A stretch of DNA of 64,000 bases from Stomoxys calcitrans (lineage: Eukaryota; Arthropoda; Insecta; Diptera; Muscidae). The notes beneath the pieces are model-generated. The model ran no database searches. It was given only the letters and a program-made list of their open reading frames with translations, and had not been told where the DNA came from. Position numbers and translations under genes: made by a program. Location of the stretch: positions 181,582,571 through 181,646,570 of the forward strand of contig NC_081552.1 in NCBI RefSeq assembly GCF_963082655.1, given 5' to 3'. Below, piece by piece: positions 46,671 to 57,349 of the stretch (within the stretch, counting starts at the first letter, position 1; every line of letters begins with the position of its first letter).

Positions 46671-46741
46671 TTCTAGCCTACTCCAAAAGGCTTTACAATT
46701 TTTTTCGTAATAGGTAGTACTTATTCCGAGATACGGATTTT

Positions 46742-48044
46742 TTTATACCATCCACCATAAGATGGGGGGTATACTAATTTCGTCATTCTGATTGTAACTA
46801 CTCGAAATACTCGTCAGAGACCCCATAAAGTATATATATTCTTGATCGTCGTGAAATTTTATGTCGATCTAGCCATGTCTGTCCGTCTGTCCGTCCGTCC
46901 GTCCGTCTGTCTGTCGAAAGCACGCTAACTTCCGAAGGAGTAAAGCTAGCCGCTTGAAATTTTGCACAAATACATCTAATTAGTGTAGGTCGGTTGGTAT
47001 TGTAAATGGGCCAACCGATCTTGGGTCTTGACTTCTTGAGCCTCTAGAGTGCGCAATTCTTATCCGATTGGAATGAAATTTTGCACGACGTGTTTTGTTG
47101 TTATATCCAACATTTGTGCCAAGTATGTTTCAAATCGGTCCATAACCTGATATAGCTGCCATATAAACCGATCTGGGGTCTTGACTTCTTGAGCCTCTAG
47201 AGTGCGCAATTCTTATCCGATTGAAATGAAATTTTGCACGACGTGTTTTGTTACGACATCCAACAACTGTGCCTAGTATGGTTCAAATCGGTCTATAACC
47301 TTATATAGCTGTCATATAAACCGATCTTGGGTCTTGACTTCTTGAGCCTCTAGAGGGCGCAATTCTTATCCAATTTGAATGAATTTTGGCACGTAGTATT
47401 TTGTTATGATATCCAACAGATAGCCAAATATGGTTCAAATCGGTTCATAACCTGATATAGCTGTTATATAAACAGATCTGGGGACTTGACTTCTTGAGCT
47501 TCTAGAGGGCTCAATTTCTATCCGATTTGGCTGAAATTTCGCAAGACTTTTTTTATTGTTACTTTCAACAACTATGTCAAATAAAGTATAAGTCGGTTCA
47601 TAACCTGATTTAGCTGCCATATAAACCGATCTGGGATCTTGACTTCTTGAGCCTCTGGAGGTCGCAATTATTATCCGATTTGCCTGAAATTTTGTACGAC
47701 GGATTCTCTCATGACCATTAACATACGTGTTTATTATGGTCTGAATCGGTCTATAGGCCGATACAGCTCCCATATAAATCGATCTCTCTATTTGACTTCT
47801 TGAGCCCACAAAGGGCGCAATTCTTATTCGAATTGGCTGACATTTTACACAGGTCTCCAACATATAATTTAATTGTGGTCCAAACCGGACCATATCTTGA
47901 TATCGCTCTAATAGCAGAGCAAATCTTTTCTTATATCCTTTTTTTGCCTAAGAAGAGATGCCGGGAAAAGAACTCGTTAAATGCGATCCATGGTGGAGGG
48001 TATATAAGATTCGGCCCGGCCGAACTTAGCACGCTTTTACTTTT
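46742..48044 (+). mobile_element. Helentron, plus orientation, nearly full length, in an XPR1 intron
   Basis: 5' end 'tataccatccaccataagatgg', core, a long GTCC/GTCT tract (46875-46915), about five ~153-bp units, 3' end 'ggagggtatataagattcggcccggccgaacttagcacgcttttactt' with an intact hairpin. Confidence 0.85.
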
Positions 48045-48348
48045 TTTTGTTTTTGCGAATAAAAAACACGTCCGCTCCACTCAACGGCTTCAATTGCACT
48101 ATATATTACTAAAATAAATCACAGCTAATATTGGTGCAGGCGTTATTGCCGTTTAAAGTAAATAAACAAAAATTTCTTTCAAATATTTCCATTTTGGCTT
48201 GTATTACATGAAGAGCAGTCATTTCATTACAATTTGTATTCACCACCGCCATGTGATTGATTTTAAGTAGTGCTTATCCTTGCCGTCTTCTTTCCATCTC
48301 ATTGATATTTACAAAAAAAAAAATAATATTTCAAATTTTGCCTCTTAC

Positions 48349-48518
48349 CGTGGATGAATAGACAATTTCTTCTCGCAAAAATGTGTTATCGCCAGCCTTG
48401 GCATCAAAAAGTCCCCAATCGAATTTTATGTCCCATGTATATGCGTAGCACGAGGATACAATGGCAGCACAAATCCAACAATAAAACCAAGGATTATCCC
48501 TGGATGTTGCATATTCAG
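48349..48518 (-). CDS. XPR1: XPR1-like phosphate exporter, internal coding exon (EXS domain)
   Basis: This minus-strand exon of 170 nt runs from 48518 down to 48349. It is preceded by an acceptor (TTTTCAG then CTGAAT) and followed by a donor (CCACG then GTAAGAG). The first two bases complete a codon from the previous exon; 56 whole codons follow, so it ends in phase 0. The peptide contains a hydrophobic, probably membrane-spanning stretch ([19 protein letters not shown]) and then the block [11 protein letters not shown]...[13 protein letters not shown]. That block is the classic XPR1/EXS signature: human XPR1 has a WDLKMDWGLFD block followed by a very similar LREEIVY block. XPR1 proteins export inorganic phosphate and have an N-terminal SPX and a C-terminal EXS membrane domain. 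Flies have several XPR1 homologues, and which one this is cannot be decided here. The SPX part and earlier exons are not seen in the window. Confidence 0.9.
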
Positions 48519-48639
48519 CTGAAAATTAAGCAAAACAATTGTGCGTTAGTAAGGCAATCATTAAGTCATAACAATGTATACTCATAAGGGCGGGTTGGTT
48601 TGTATGGTTTGAAAAAAAGTTAAGCATCGTATACAAAAA

Positions 48640-49903
48640 CAAGTAAAAAGACGTTAAGTTCGGCCGGGCCGAACTTTGGATACCCACCACCTCGGGAATA
48701 TATGTAAACCACCTTTCATCAAAATTCGGTGGAAATTTCATACCTTATGTCCCATATCAGTTATATCAAAATATGTTCCGATTTGGACCAAATACACTAG
48801 CTATATCTAAAAATAAACCGATCTGAACCATATACGACACGGATGTCGAAAAGCCTAACATAAGTCACTGTGTCAAATTTCAGTGAAATCGGATTATAAA
48901 TGCGCCTTTTATGGGGCCAAGACCTTAAATCGCGATATCGGTCTATATGGCAACTATATTCAAATCTCGACCGATCTGGAATTGAAGAAGGACTTCGAAG
49001 AGCCTAACCAAACTCACTGTCTCAAATTTCAGCGACATCGGACAATAAATGCGTCTTTTATGGCCCCTAAACCTAAAACGTAGATATCGGTCAATATGGC
49101 AGCTATATCCAAATCTGAACCAATCTGTGAGATATTGCAGAAGTATGTCAAGGAGTTTAACCTAACTCACTGTCCCAAATTTTGGCGAGATCGGATAATA
49201 TATAAGAATTTTATGGGCCCAAAACCATAAATCAAGAAATCGGTCTATATGGCAGCTATATCCAAATCTGAACCGATCTGGGCCAAATTGAAGAAAGATG
49301 TCGAAAGGCATAACACAACTCACTGTCCCAAATTTCAGCAAGATCGGATAATAAATGTGGCTTTTATGGAACTTAGACCCTAAATCGGATGATCGGTCTA
49401 TATGGCAGCTATATCCAAATCTGGACCGATTTGAGCCAACTTCACGGAGGATATCGAAGGGCCTAACACAACTCACTGTCCCAAATTTCAGCAAAATCGG
49501 ATAATAAATGTGGCTTTTATGGGCCTAAGACCCTAAATTGGCATATCGGTCTATATGGCAGCTATATCCAAATCTGGACCGATCTGAGCCAAATTGACGG
49601 AGGATGTCGAAGGGCCTAACACAACTCACTGTCCCAAACTTCAGCGAAATCGGATAATATATGTGGCTTTTATGGGCCTAAGACCCTAAATCGGCCGATC
49701 GGTCTATATGGGGGTTATATCAAGATATTGTCCGATATAGCCCATCTTCGAACTTAACCTGCTTATGGACAAAAAAAGAATCTGTGCAAAGTTTCAGCTC
49801 AATATCTCTATTTTTAAAGGCTGTAGCGTGGTTTCAACAGACAGACGGACGGACATGTCTAGATCGTCTTAGATTTTTACGCTGATCAAGAATATATATA
49901 TGT
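48640..49903 (-). mobile_element. Helentron, minus orientation, truncated at the 5' core
   Basis: Reversed 3' end 'aacaagtaaaaagacgttaagttcggccgg' with intact hairpin, 'cccaccacctcgggaatatatg', six units spaced exactly 153 bp where measured (tatggc at 49095, 49248, 49401, 49554), then the reversed core to 'gatcaagaatatatatatgt'. The outer 5' end is missing where Helitron-flanking sequence begins. Confidence 0.8.
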
Positions 49904-49947
49904 AAAATCAAATCTTATTCCGCTGCTCTCGACTTGGAAAAAGCTAT

Positions 49948-50700
49948 TCTTCTATTGTATACAAATGAAATTGTTGCGCTTTGTTTGTTTGTTTATTTGT
50001 TTGTTTGTTTGTTAGTATGTTTGTCTGTTGCGTATGGATTCAAAAACGGCTGAACCGATTTTTAGATGGTAGAGTTTGGGCCCCCGGTGAAAATAGGGTA
50101 TTACACTTTTGATACCCGAAGGGTGGGCGGATCCTCCCCCATACCCCAATTTTCAAAAACGCCACCTTATGGTACCCCAAAAACACGAAATTGGTATGAA
50201 ATTTTTTGGTCAAATAACTTGGGCGGACGCCCCATTCCAAAACCCACCCAGAAGGACATGTTTACCGATTGGAACAATATGGGTACCAAATGAAAGGTAT
50301 TTAAGAGTAGAGTACGAATTTGGTATGCAAATTTCGCCCAAAGTGTTTGGGAGGGTCCCCCACTTCCAAAAAACTCCCCAACAGGACTCTTTTACCGCTT
50401 TGGGCAATATGGGTATCAAATGATAGGTATTTAAAAGTAGAGTAAACATTTTACAATAAAATTTATTTCTTGGTGTCTAAGGGGCCTTCCAACCCCCCAA
50501 AACTCCCCCGCAGGGCATATTTACCAATTGGGACTGTATAGATATCAAATGAAAGAATAAGATATAAAAATTAATTCCTTGGTATCTTAGACGCATCCGC
50601 ACTCCTAAAACCCCCCAGCAGGGCTTATTTTCCAATTGGACAATGTGGATATCAAATGAAAGGTGTTTGGAAGCTGAATACACATCATAAAGATTGTACC
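49948..50700 (+). mobile_element. Helitron-like element, 5' end and ~130-bp array
   Basis: 5' end TCTTCTATTGTATACAAATG, a (TTTG)n tract at about 49980-50015, 'aaaaacggctgaaccgattttt', then four to five units ('gggtaccaaatgaaaggtatttaagagtagagtacgaat'). The 3' end is lost; the next array family follows directly. Confidence 0.6.
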
Positions 50701-52367
50701 ATTTTGCAAGTTTAGATACATAAATGCACGATTTTGAATAATCTTCTGGTCACCCAAAGTTTACAGTCAGCTAGACTTGTATCCCAATTTTGAGAGCTTT
50801 AGCTTACTCCTTTATCACTTTGTACGTTTGAGTACCTGAATATACGAATAATAATATCTTCTAGTTGCCCAATATATTCTTTCAAGATACCAATTACGCC
50901 ACAGTTAAGACGTTTTCTTCCACATGTCAAATTTTTATCAAGACTACGATAAAGTTTGTCAAATTGCTTAATTTTAGCAGTTCGCGGGAGAACATAAGCT
51001 ATTTTGTACTATTTTGGTACCTAAATGTACGAATCTTGAATGGATCATTTAGTCATCCATTATTTATTTCCTTCTCGTACCTACGTGCCAAATTTCAGAC
51101 CTCTAGCCCCATCTATGACGAAAGTACCAAGTGGTTCCAAATTTAGTCCAGAAATGTGCGTATGGTGAATAGATCATTTGGCAACCATCATATATTTTAA
51201 GTCTACATGTGAACTTTCAGACCTCTAGCTCCATCTGAACAGAAAGTATCAAATGGTACCAAAATTTACTAATTTTTAAGAGAACATTTAGTCACCCGCC
51301 ATATATTTCTTAGTTATACCTACATGCCAAATTTCAGACCTGAAGCTCCATCTGAACTTAAAGTACCAAATGGTACCAAAATGTACGAATTTTTAATAGA
51401 TAATTTAGTCATCCATAATTTATTTCTCAACTGTACCTACATACCAAATTTCCGACCTCTATCTATAAATAAAGTACCAAATAGTACCAATTTCGGTCCA
51501 AAAAGTTCGGATTTTGAAAAAATCATTAAGTCGACCATCACATTTTTCTACGTTTTACCTACATGGCAACTTTCAGACCTCTAGCTCCATCTGAATAGAA
51601 AGTACCAAATAGTACCAATATTGGTACCAAAATGTATGAATTGTAAAAAGATCATCATATTTTTTCTAGTTGTACCTGCATGCCAAAATTAAGACCGCTA
51701 GCTCCATCTGTAAAGAAAGTACCAAATGGTACTAATTTTGATACCAAAATGTGCGAGTTTTGGATATTTATCTATTCACCCATCATATATTGGGTTGCCC
51801 AAAAAGTAATTGCGGATTTTTGATATATTCGGCGTTGACAAATTTTTTCATAGCTTGTGACTCTGTAATTGCATTCTTTCTTCTGTCAGTTATCAGCTGT
51901 TACTTTTAGCTTGCTTTAGAAAAAAAGTGTAAAAAAGTATATTTGATTAAAGTTCATTCTAAGTTTTATTAAAAATGCATTTACTTTCTTTTAAAAAATC
52001 CGCAATTACTTTTTGGGCAACCCATATTTCCTAGTTGTACCTATATGCCAACTTTCAGACCTCTAGCTCGACCTCCATCTGCACAGAAAGTACCAATGCT
52101 ACCAATATTGGGACCAAAATGTACGAATTGTAAAAGGATTAAAATCACCCGTCATATTTTTTCTAATTGTACCTGCATGCCAAATTTCAGACTTCTAGCT
52201 CCATCTATAAAGAAAGTACTAAATGGTACCAATTTTGGTACCAAAATGAACCAGTTTTACATATTCATTCATCCATCATATGTTCCCATGTCAAATTTCA
52301 AATCTCTAGCTCCTTTTGTAAAGAAAGTGCCAAATAGTTTTCTCCTTTTACCAGTACTACATCATTT
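50701..52367 (+). repeat. Tandem array of ~120-bp 'GTACCAAATGGTACC' repeats
   Basis: About a dozen diverged units marked by 'tgccaaatttcagacctctagctccatct' (for example near 51087, 51205, 51330, 51450, 51570, 52050, 52178) and a palindromic 'taccaaatggta' core. It is interrupted by a MITE at 51790-52024. The array resumes after the Helentron, at about 53990-54255. Confidence 0.75.
51790..52024. mobile_element. mariner-derived MITE, second copy
   Basis: About 235 bp, almost identical to the copy at 3049-3285, with a TA target duplication (TA before 51790 and after 52024). The last A of the right inverted end is missing. Confidence 0.9.
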
Positions 52368-53836
52368 TTATACCCTCCACCATAAGATGGAGGGTATACT
52401 AATTTCGTCATTCTGTTTGTAACTACTCGAAATATTCGTCTGAGACCCCATAAAGTATATATATTCTTGATCGTCGTGACATTTTATGTCGATCTAGCCA
52501 TGTCCGTCCGTCCGTCCGTCCGTCTGTCTGTCGAAAGCACGCTAACTTCCGAAGGAGTAAAGCTAGCCGCTTGAAACTTTACACAAATACTTCCTATTAG
52601 TGTAGGTCGGTTGGTATTGTAAATGGGCCATATCGGTCCATGTTTTGATATAGCTGCCATATAAACCGATCTTGGGTCTTGACTTCTGAGCCTCTAGAGG
52701 GCGCAATTCTTATCCTATTGAAATGGAATTTCGCACGACGTGTTTTGTTATGATATCCAACAACTGTGCCAAGTATGGTTCAAATCGGTCCATAACCAGA
52801 TATAGCTGTCATATAAACCGATCTTGGGTCTTGACTTCTTGAGCCTCTAGAGTGCGCAATTCTTATCCGATTGAAATGAAATTTTGCACGACGTGTTTTG
52901 TTATTATATCCAACAACTGTGCCAAGTATGGTTCAAATCGGTTCATAACCTGATATAGCTGCCATATAAACCGATCTTGGGTCTTGACTTCTTGAGCCTC
53001 TAGAGGGCGCAATTCTTATCCGATTGAAATGGAATTTCGCACGACATGTTTCGTTATTATATCCAACAACTTACCAAGTATGGTTTAAATCGGTCCATAA
53101 CCTGATATAGCTGCCATATCAACCGATCTTGGGTCTTGACTTCTTGAGTGCGCAATTCTTATCCGATTGGAATGAATTTTTGGCACCAAGTATTTCGTTA
53201 TGATATCCAACAACTGTGCCAAGTATGGTTGAAATCGGTCCATAACCTGATATAGCTGTCATAAAAACAGATCTGGGGATTTGACTTCTTGAGCTTCTAG
53301 AGGGCGCAATTCCTATCCGATTTGGCTGAAATTTTGCATGACGTATTTTATTTTTACTTTCAACAACTGTGTCAAATAAGGTTCATATCGCTTCATAACC
53401 TGATATAGCTGCCATATAAACCGATCTGGGATCTTGACTTCTTGACCCCTAGAAGTCGCAATTATTATCCGATATGCCTGAAATTTTGTACGACGGATCC
53501 TCTCATAACCATCAACAAACGTGTTTTTTATGGTCTGAATCGGTCTATAGCCCAATACAGATCCCATATAAATCGTTCTCTCTATTTTACTTCGTGAGCC
53601 CCAATGGGCGCAATTCTTATTCGAATTGGCTGAAATTTTACACAGGTCTCCAACATATAATTTAATTGTGGTCCGAACCAGACCATATCTTGATATCATT
53701 TTAATAGCAGAGCAACTCTTTTCTTATATCCTTTTTTGCCTAAGAAGAGATGTCGGGAAAAGAACTCGACAAATGCGATCCATAGTGGAGGGTATATAAG
53801 ATTCGGCCCGGCCGAACTTAGCACGCTTTTACTTGT
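52368..53836 (+). mobile_element. Helentron, full length reference copy
   Basis: 5' end 'tataccctccaccataagatggagggtatac', core 'gtatatatattcttgatcgtcgtgac', (GTCC)n(GTCT)n at 52504-52532, array units starting near 52647, 52799, 52952 and 53104 (152-153 bp apart), 'gagggtatataagattcgg' and hairpin TTCGGCCCGGCCGAA at 53802-53816, ending 'cgcttttacttgtc'. TATACCCTCCACCAT and its complement near the other end are subterminal inverted repeats. The layout matches Drosophila INE-1/DINE-1, whose 3' end is also a hairpin followed by a CTCTCTTGTTT-like tail. Confidence 0.88.
53802..53816. repeat. Helentron 3' terminal hairpin
   Basis: TTCGGCCCGGCCGAA is a 7-bp perfect stem with a one-base loop, followed by 'cttagcacgcttttacttg'. 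The same hairpin is present in most copies here, including 20400, 40870, 48010, 48660 and 56490. Confidence 0.85.
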
Positions 53837-54260
53837 CTTTTTCTTCTTTCACCTTCATCCTTTTGCATCAGATGTCTTTTAAGCCAAATTTTAATATTCT
53901 ACCTCTATCCATCCGCCCTGCCCAAAGTTCACCCATTTCATAGCTTTTTGTTACTTTTTATAGTACCTAAAAGTAAAAATTTCCAAAAACTCTTGTTGTT
54001 ATCTGATTAAGGTTGCCACAGTGTACTTAAGTTCCAAAATTCAGAGATCTAGTTCAATTTACAAAGAAAGTTCCAAATTGTACCAATTTCGGTACTAAAC
54101 GTACTATTTCTCCCACTTCCGGTACGATTTTTCAAAATTTTTTTCACCAAACCTTACTTTTTCGGGACGCTTTTTAATTTGAGCCTAAAAACAAATTTTT
54201 AGCCCCTTTCGTTAGCGCTGGTACCGTACCGTGCTTTTCGGTACTTTTTAGTTCCTAAAT
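53837..54260 (+). repeat. Continuation of the 'GTACC' array after the Helentron insertion
   Basis: About 53990-54255 contains units with 'ttccaaaattcagagatctagttcaatttacaaagaaagttccaaattgtaccaa'. 53837-53990 is pyrimidine-rich and unassigned. Confidence 0.6.
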
Positions 54261-54269
54261 GTACGAATA

Positions 54270-54620
54270 TCACCAAATCCAGCCATATCCCGTGCCCAGC
54301 CTTATACCTAAGTTGTCAACGTCTTCATATGATCTTCCTATCCTCATCAATTTGGTCTTTGCTATGTTAATCCTCAGGCCTACTTTAGCAACATTTTCAT
54401 TCAGTCGTTCCAGTTTCGCTTTTATGTGCCCAAAGAGGCATATATCATCCGCGTAGTCGATGTCTCCGAGGAAGTCGTTAATACCACAGTGTATGCCATA
54501 GGGTGTCTCAGCATTACTTGCTTCTCATACCGAGTCTAATAAAATTAAAATAAAGCGTTGGTGGCAGGATGCAATCCTGCTTCACTCCTTTCTCGATCCC
54601 AAAAGGTCAGCTCTCTCTTC
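54270..54620 (-). pseudogene. Non-LTR retrotransposon RT fragment (different RTE-like lineage)
   Basis: The minus strand reads, with frame changes, G.EKGVKQDCILPPTLYFNF, then FLGDIDYADDICLFGHIKAKLERLNENVAKVGLRINIAKTK in part. The plus-strand 'tcatccgcgtagtcgatgtc' encodes DIDYADD. It differs from the RTE copies at 57463 and 60134, so it is another family. 54621-54850 is unassigned. Confidence 0.7.
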
Positions 54621-55359
54621 CATTTAAATGGACTGAAAAAGCTTTTATTTCTAGCATTTATTTTTTTTTTTGGCAAAGGCGGGCATATGCATATGCATTG
54701 AAAGGCGCGGATTAAGATTCTATTGTAGATACATGGTTTTTTAGTTTCTTGGAATTTTATGCAGTTTACGTTTTTGCGATTAAAAAGAAAAAACCGACCC
54801 ACCCACCCGGACCCTAGCAAACAAATATAGTTGTTGTAAATTTGTTATACGGACGATATGGGATGACTATGAGCACCACACAGGATGGAACTTCGCGCTC
54901 CGACTTGTGTGGTGCCCTTCGTTATCACGGGAAGCTTAGCTGAAAGCTACCGGGCGCGTCCACAGGTTGCGGATGGTGGAAAGCTCCGTTTTTATGCGGA
55001 GTCGCTGCAAATGCGGCCGCGGGCAGTCAGCGATTTTCGAGAGGAGAGTCTCAGTGAGGAGTCAATGATGCCAATGATACTCGAGATGACAAGGCGAGTT
55101 ATTGGCGCCTTTAAATAACCAATGGCCAACATCAGCGTCTGTTTTCAGGTTTGGGGCGGCTGGCGGCGAGCGTCGGATCTTGGAGCAAGCGGCTCGCCAC
55201 AACGAGGGATACATGCAATCCCACAAACCCATGCGGTTGGGGCGCTGGGCCAGTAACCCGCCCCCGGAAAACATAGAACTACTATGAAAAACAAAGGAAT
55301 AGTAAAAACGGACCCCCCAACGTTGACGACCCACGCAAACGAAAAACGGACCATGATTA

Positions 55360-56467
55360 GCGGATCTGCACCTGAAATGTCCGCACTCTTTACAGAGAAG
55401 GTGCAGTATACGCGCTGGCGGATGTATTAGAGAAGTACAAGGCAGATATAACCGCCTTACAGGAAGTGCGATGGACTGGGATTGGCTTCACTACAACACC
55501 AAACGGTGACGAACTGTACTATAGCTGCCATAACACGAGGCATGAATTTGGCTGCGGATTTGTGGTTAGTCGGAGACTGATACACCTAGTATCCAGCTTT
55601 ACTCCGGTGGATGAGAGGCTAGCCACAATCCACATAAAAGCCAAATTCTTCAACATCAGCCTTATTTGTGCCCATGCCTCGACGGAAGACAAAGACGAGC
55701 AGACCAAGTATATTTTCTACGAGCGCCTAGAGAGAGAATATGACCGCTACCCCGCCCATGATATTAAAATCGTTCTGGGAGATTTTAATGCGAAAATAGG
55801 GAAGGAAGACATTTTTGGTCCAACAGTCGGAAAGTTTAGCCTCTACGAGATAACGTCCAGTAATGGGTTGAGGCTGATAGATTTCGCCGCGGCAAAAAAC
55901 ATGGTAGATAGTAGCACCAGATTTCAACATAAAAATATCCACAAAGCCACATGGCTGTAACCCGATCAAAACACGAGAAACCAAATTGATCCCGTTGTAA
56001 TAGATGGAAGGCATTCATCCAGCGTGTTAGATGTACGATCGATCCGTGGAGCGAATATAGATTCGGATCATTACCTTGTTGCAGCAAAGGTTCGCACCCG
56101 TTTGAACATGGCGAGGAAAGTACGATCTGACACTGCACGGAAGCTGGACATTGAAAAGCTGCAAACACAACAAATGGCAGCGGCATACTTCACTCGACTG
56201 ACCCAACTGCTTCATGAAAGCACTCCTTGTTCCGATTATATAATGGCGCAATGGCAAACTATTGCCCACTCCATGGAAAATGCCGCGAAATCCGTACTTG
56301 GGTACCGGAAGTCTCCTCCAAAAAACCCATGGTACGACCAAGAGTGTCGAGATGCTACTGAAGCCAAGAATGCGGCATATACAGCAACCCTGCAATCAGT
56401 AGCAACGCCAGATGAAGGAGAGTTATCGGGAGAAATAGAGAGAGGAGAAACGTCTATTCCGCAGAAA
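55360..56467 (+). pseudogene. RTE endonuclease domain and linker
   Basis: The long open part (55466-55960) encodes an APE-type endonuclease: VRWTGIGF, GCGFVVSRRL, ISLICAHASTEDKDEQTKYIFYE, and the catalytic ILGDFNAKIGK motif. A TAA at 55958-55960 interrupts it. After this come DPVVIDGRHSSSVLDVRSIRGANIDSDHYLV (the terminal SDH motif) and linker to NPWYDQECRDATEAKNAAY. Such endonucleases nick the target for reverse transcription. These domains are often misnamed 'craniofacial development protein 2-like' in annotations. The start codon is uncertain because of a frameshift near 55440. Confidence 0.85.
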
Positions 56468-57283
56468 GAACAAGTAAAAGCGTGCTAAGTTCGGCCGGGC
56501 CGAATCTTACATACCCTCCACCATGGATCGCATTTGCCGATTTCATCTCCCGGCATCTCTTCTTTTCTCTGCTATTATTATATTACTACATGTTGGAGAC
56601 CTGTGTAAAATATCAGCCAATTCGAATAAGAATTGCGCCCTTTGGGGCTCAAGAAGTAAAATAGAGAGATCGATTTATATGGGAGCTGTATCGGGCTATA
56701 GACCGATTCAGATCGTAATAAACACCCATGTTGATGGTCATGAGAGGATACGTAGTACATAATTTCATAATAATTGCGACCTCTAGATGCTCAAGAAGTC
56801 AAGACCCAAGATCGGTTGATATGGCAGCTATATCAGGTTATGGACCGATTTAAACTATACTTGGCACAGTTGTTATATTATCATAACAAAACACGTCGTG
56901 CAAAATTTCATTCCAATCGGATAAGAATTGCCCACTCTAGAGGCTCAAGAAGTCAAGACCCAAGATCGGTTTATATGGCAGCTATATCAAAACATAAACC
57001 GATTTGAACCATACTTGGCAAAGTTGTTGGATATCATAACAAAACACGCCGTGCAAAATTTCATTCTGATCGAATAAGAATTGCGCACTCTAGAGGCTCA
57101 AGAAATCAAGACCCAAGATCGGTTTATATGGCAGCTATATCAAAACATGGACCGATATGACCCAGTTACAATACCAACCGACCTACACTAATAAGAAGTA
57201 TTTGTGCAAAATTTCAAGCGGCTTTACTCCTTCGGAAGTCAGCGTGCTTTCGACAGACAGACGGACAGACGGACGGACATGAC
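56468..57283 (-). mobile_element. Helentron, minus orientation, inserted in RTE copy 1
   Basis: Reversed 3' end 'gaacaagtaaaagcgtgctaagttcggccgg' with intact hairpin, three to four units, and truncation within the reversed GTCC tract ('gacagacggacagacggacggacatg'). The 5' terminus is absent. Confidence 0.85.
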
Positions 57284-57349
57284 TTGTTGGCGTCGAAGAG
57301 GATACCGCAGAACCAATCCCTGATGATGGTATAGAATGTTTACCACCTA

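Larger units (their letters stand above)
43040..46712 (-). mobile_element. LOA-like non-LTR retrotransposon, best-preserved copy (E), minus strand
   Basis: On the minus strand: ORF1 (46670-45050), an internal repeat block (45360-44840), the endonuclease end (44590-44376, DHPYIRFRIARP), linker and RT start (44196-43800, VVFIPKPGKASYVTPKAYKPINL in part), RT fragment (43758-43550) and RNase H start (43460-43380, SCYTDGSKLGDKVA then a stop). RT is joined directly to RNase H at about 43545, so most of the RT palm including the active site is deleted. Confidence 0.8.
39752..48348 (-). other. XPR1 intron (8,597 bp), mostly transposable elements
   Basis: The intron is bounded by GT at 48348-48347 and AG at 39753-39752 on the minus strand. 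Contents in order on the plus strand: about 39755-40320 AT-rich with nothing recognised; 40320-40850 low-copy-looking sequence with a scrap of SINE body near 40450; a Helentron fragment (40850-41185); 41185-41500 nothing recognised; a LOA-like RT fragment (41500-41960); a short RTE-leader element (41995-42368); 42370-43040 unassigned; a nearly complete but decayed LOA-like element (43040-46712); a Helentron (46742-48044); and 48045-48348, unique AT-rich sequence next to the exon. Confidence 0.8.

Noticed and set aside
46057..46710. 217-codon plus-strand open frame
   Set aside because: It is the antisense of the LOA-like ORF1 on the minus strand, which has the family motifs and a matching start in another copy.
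47435..47893. Long open frames inside Helentron arrays (152 codons here; also 53313-53699, 33652-34053 and others)
   Set aside because: The repeat unit is 153 bp, divisible by three, so a stop-free frame in one unit stays open across many. The predicted peptides are repeats of one another and are not proteins.
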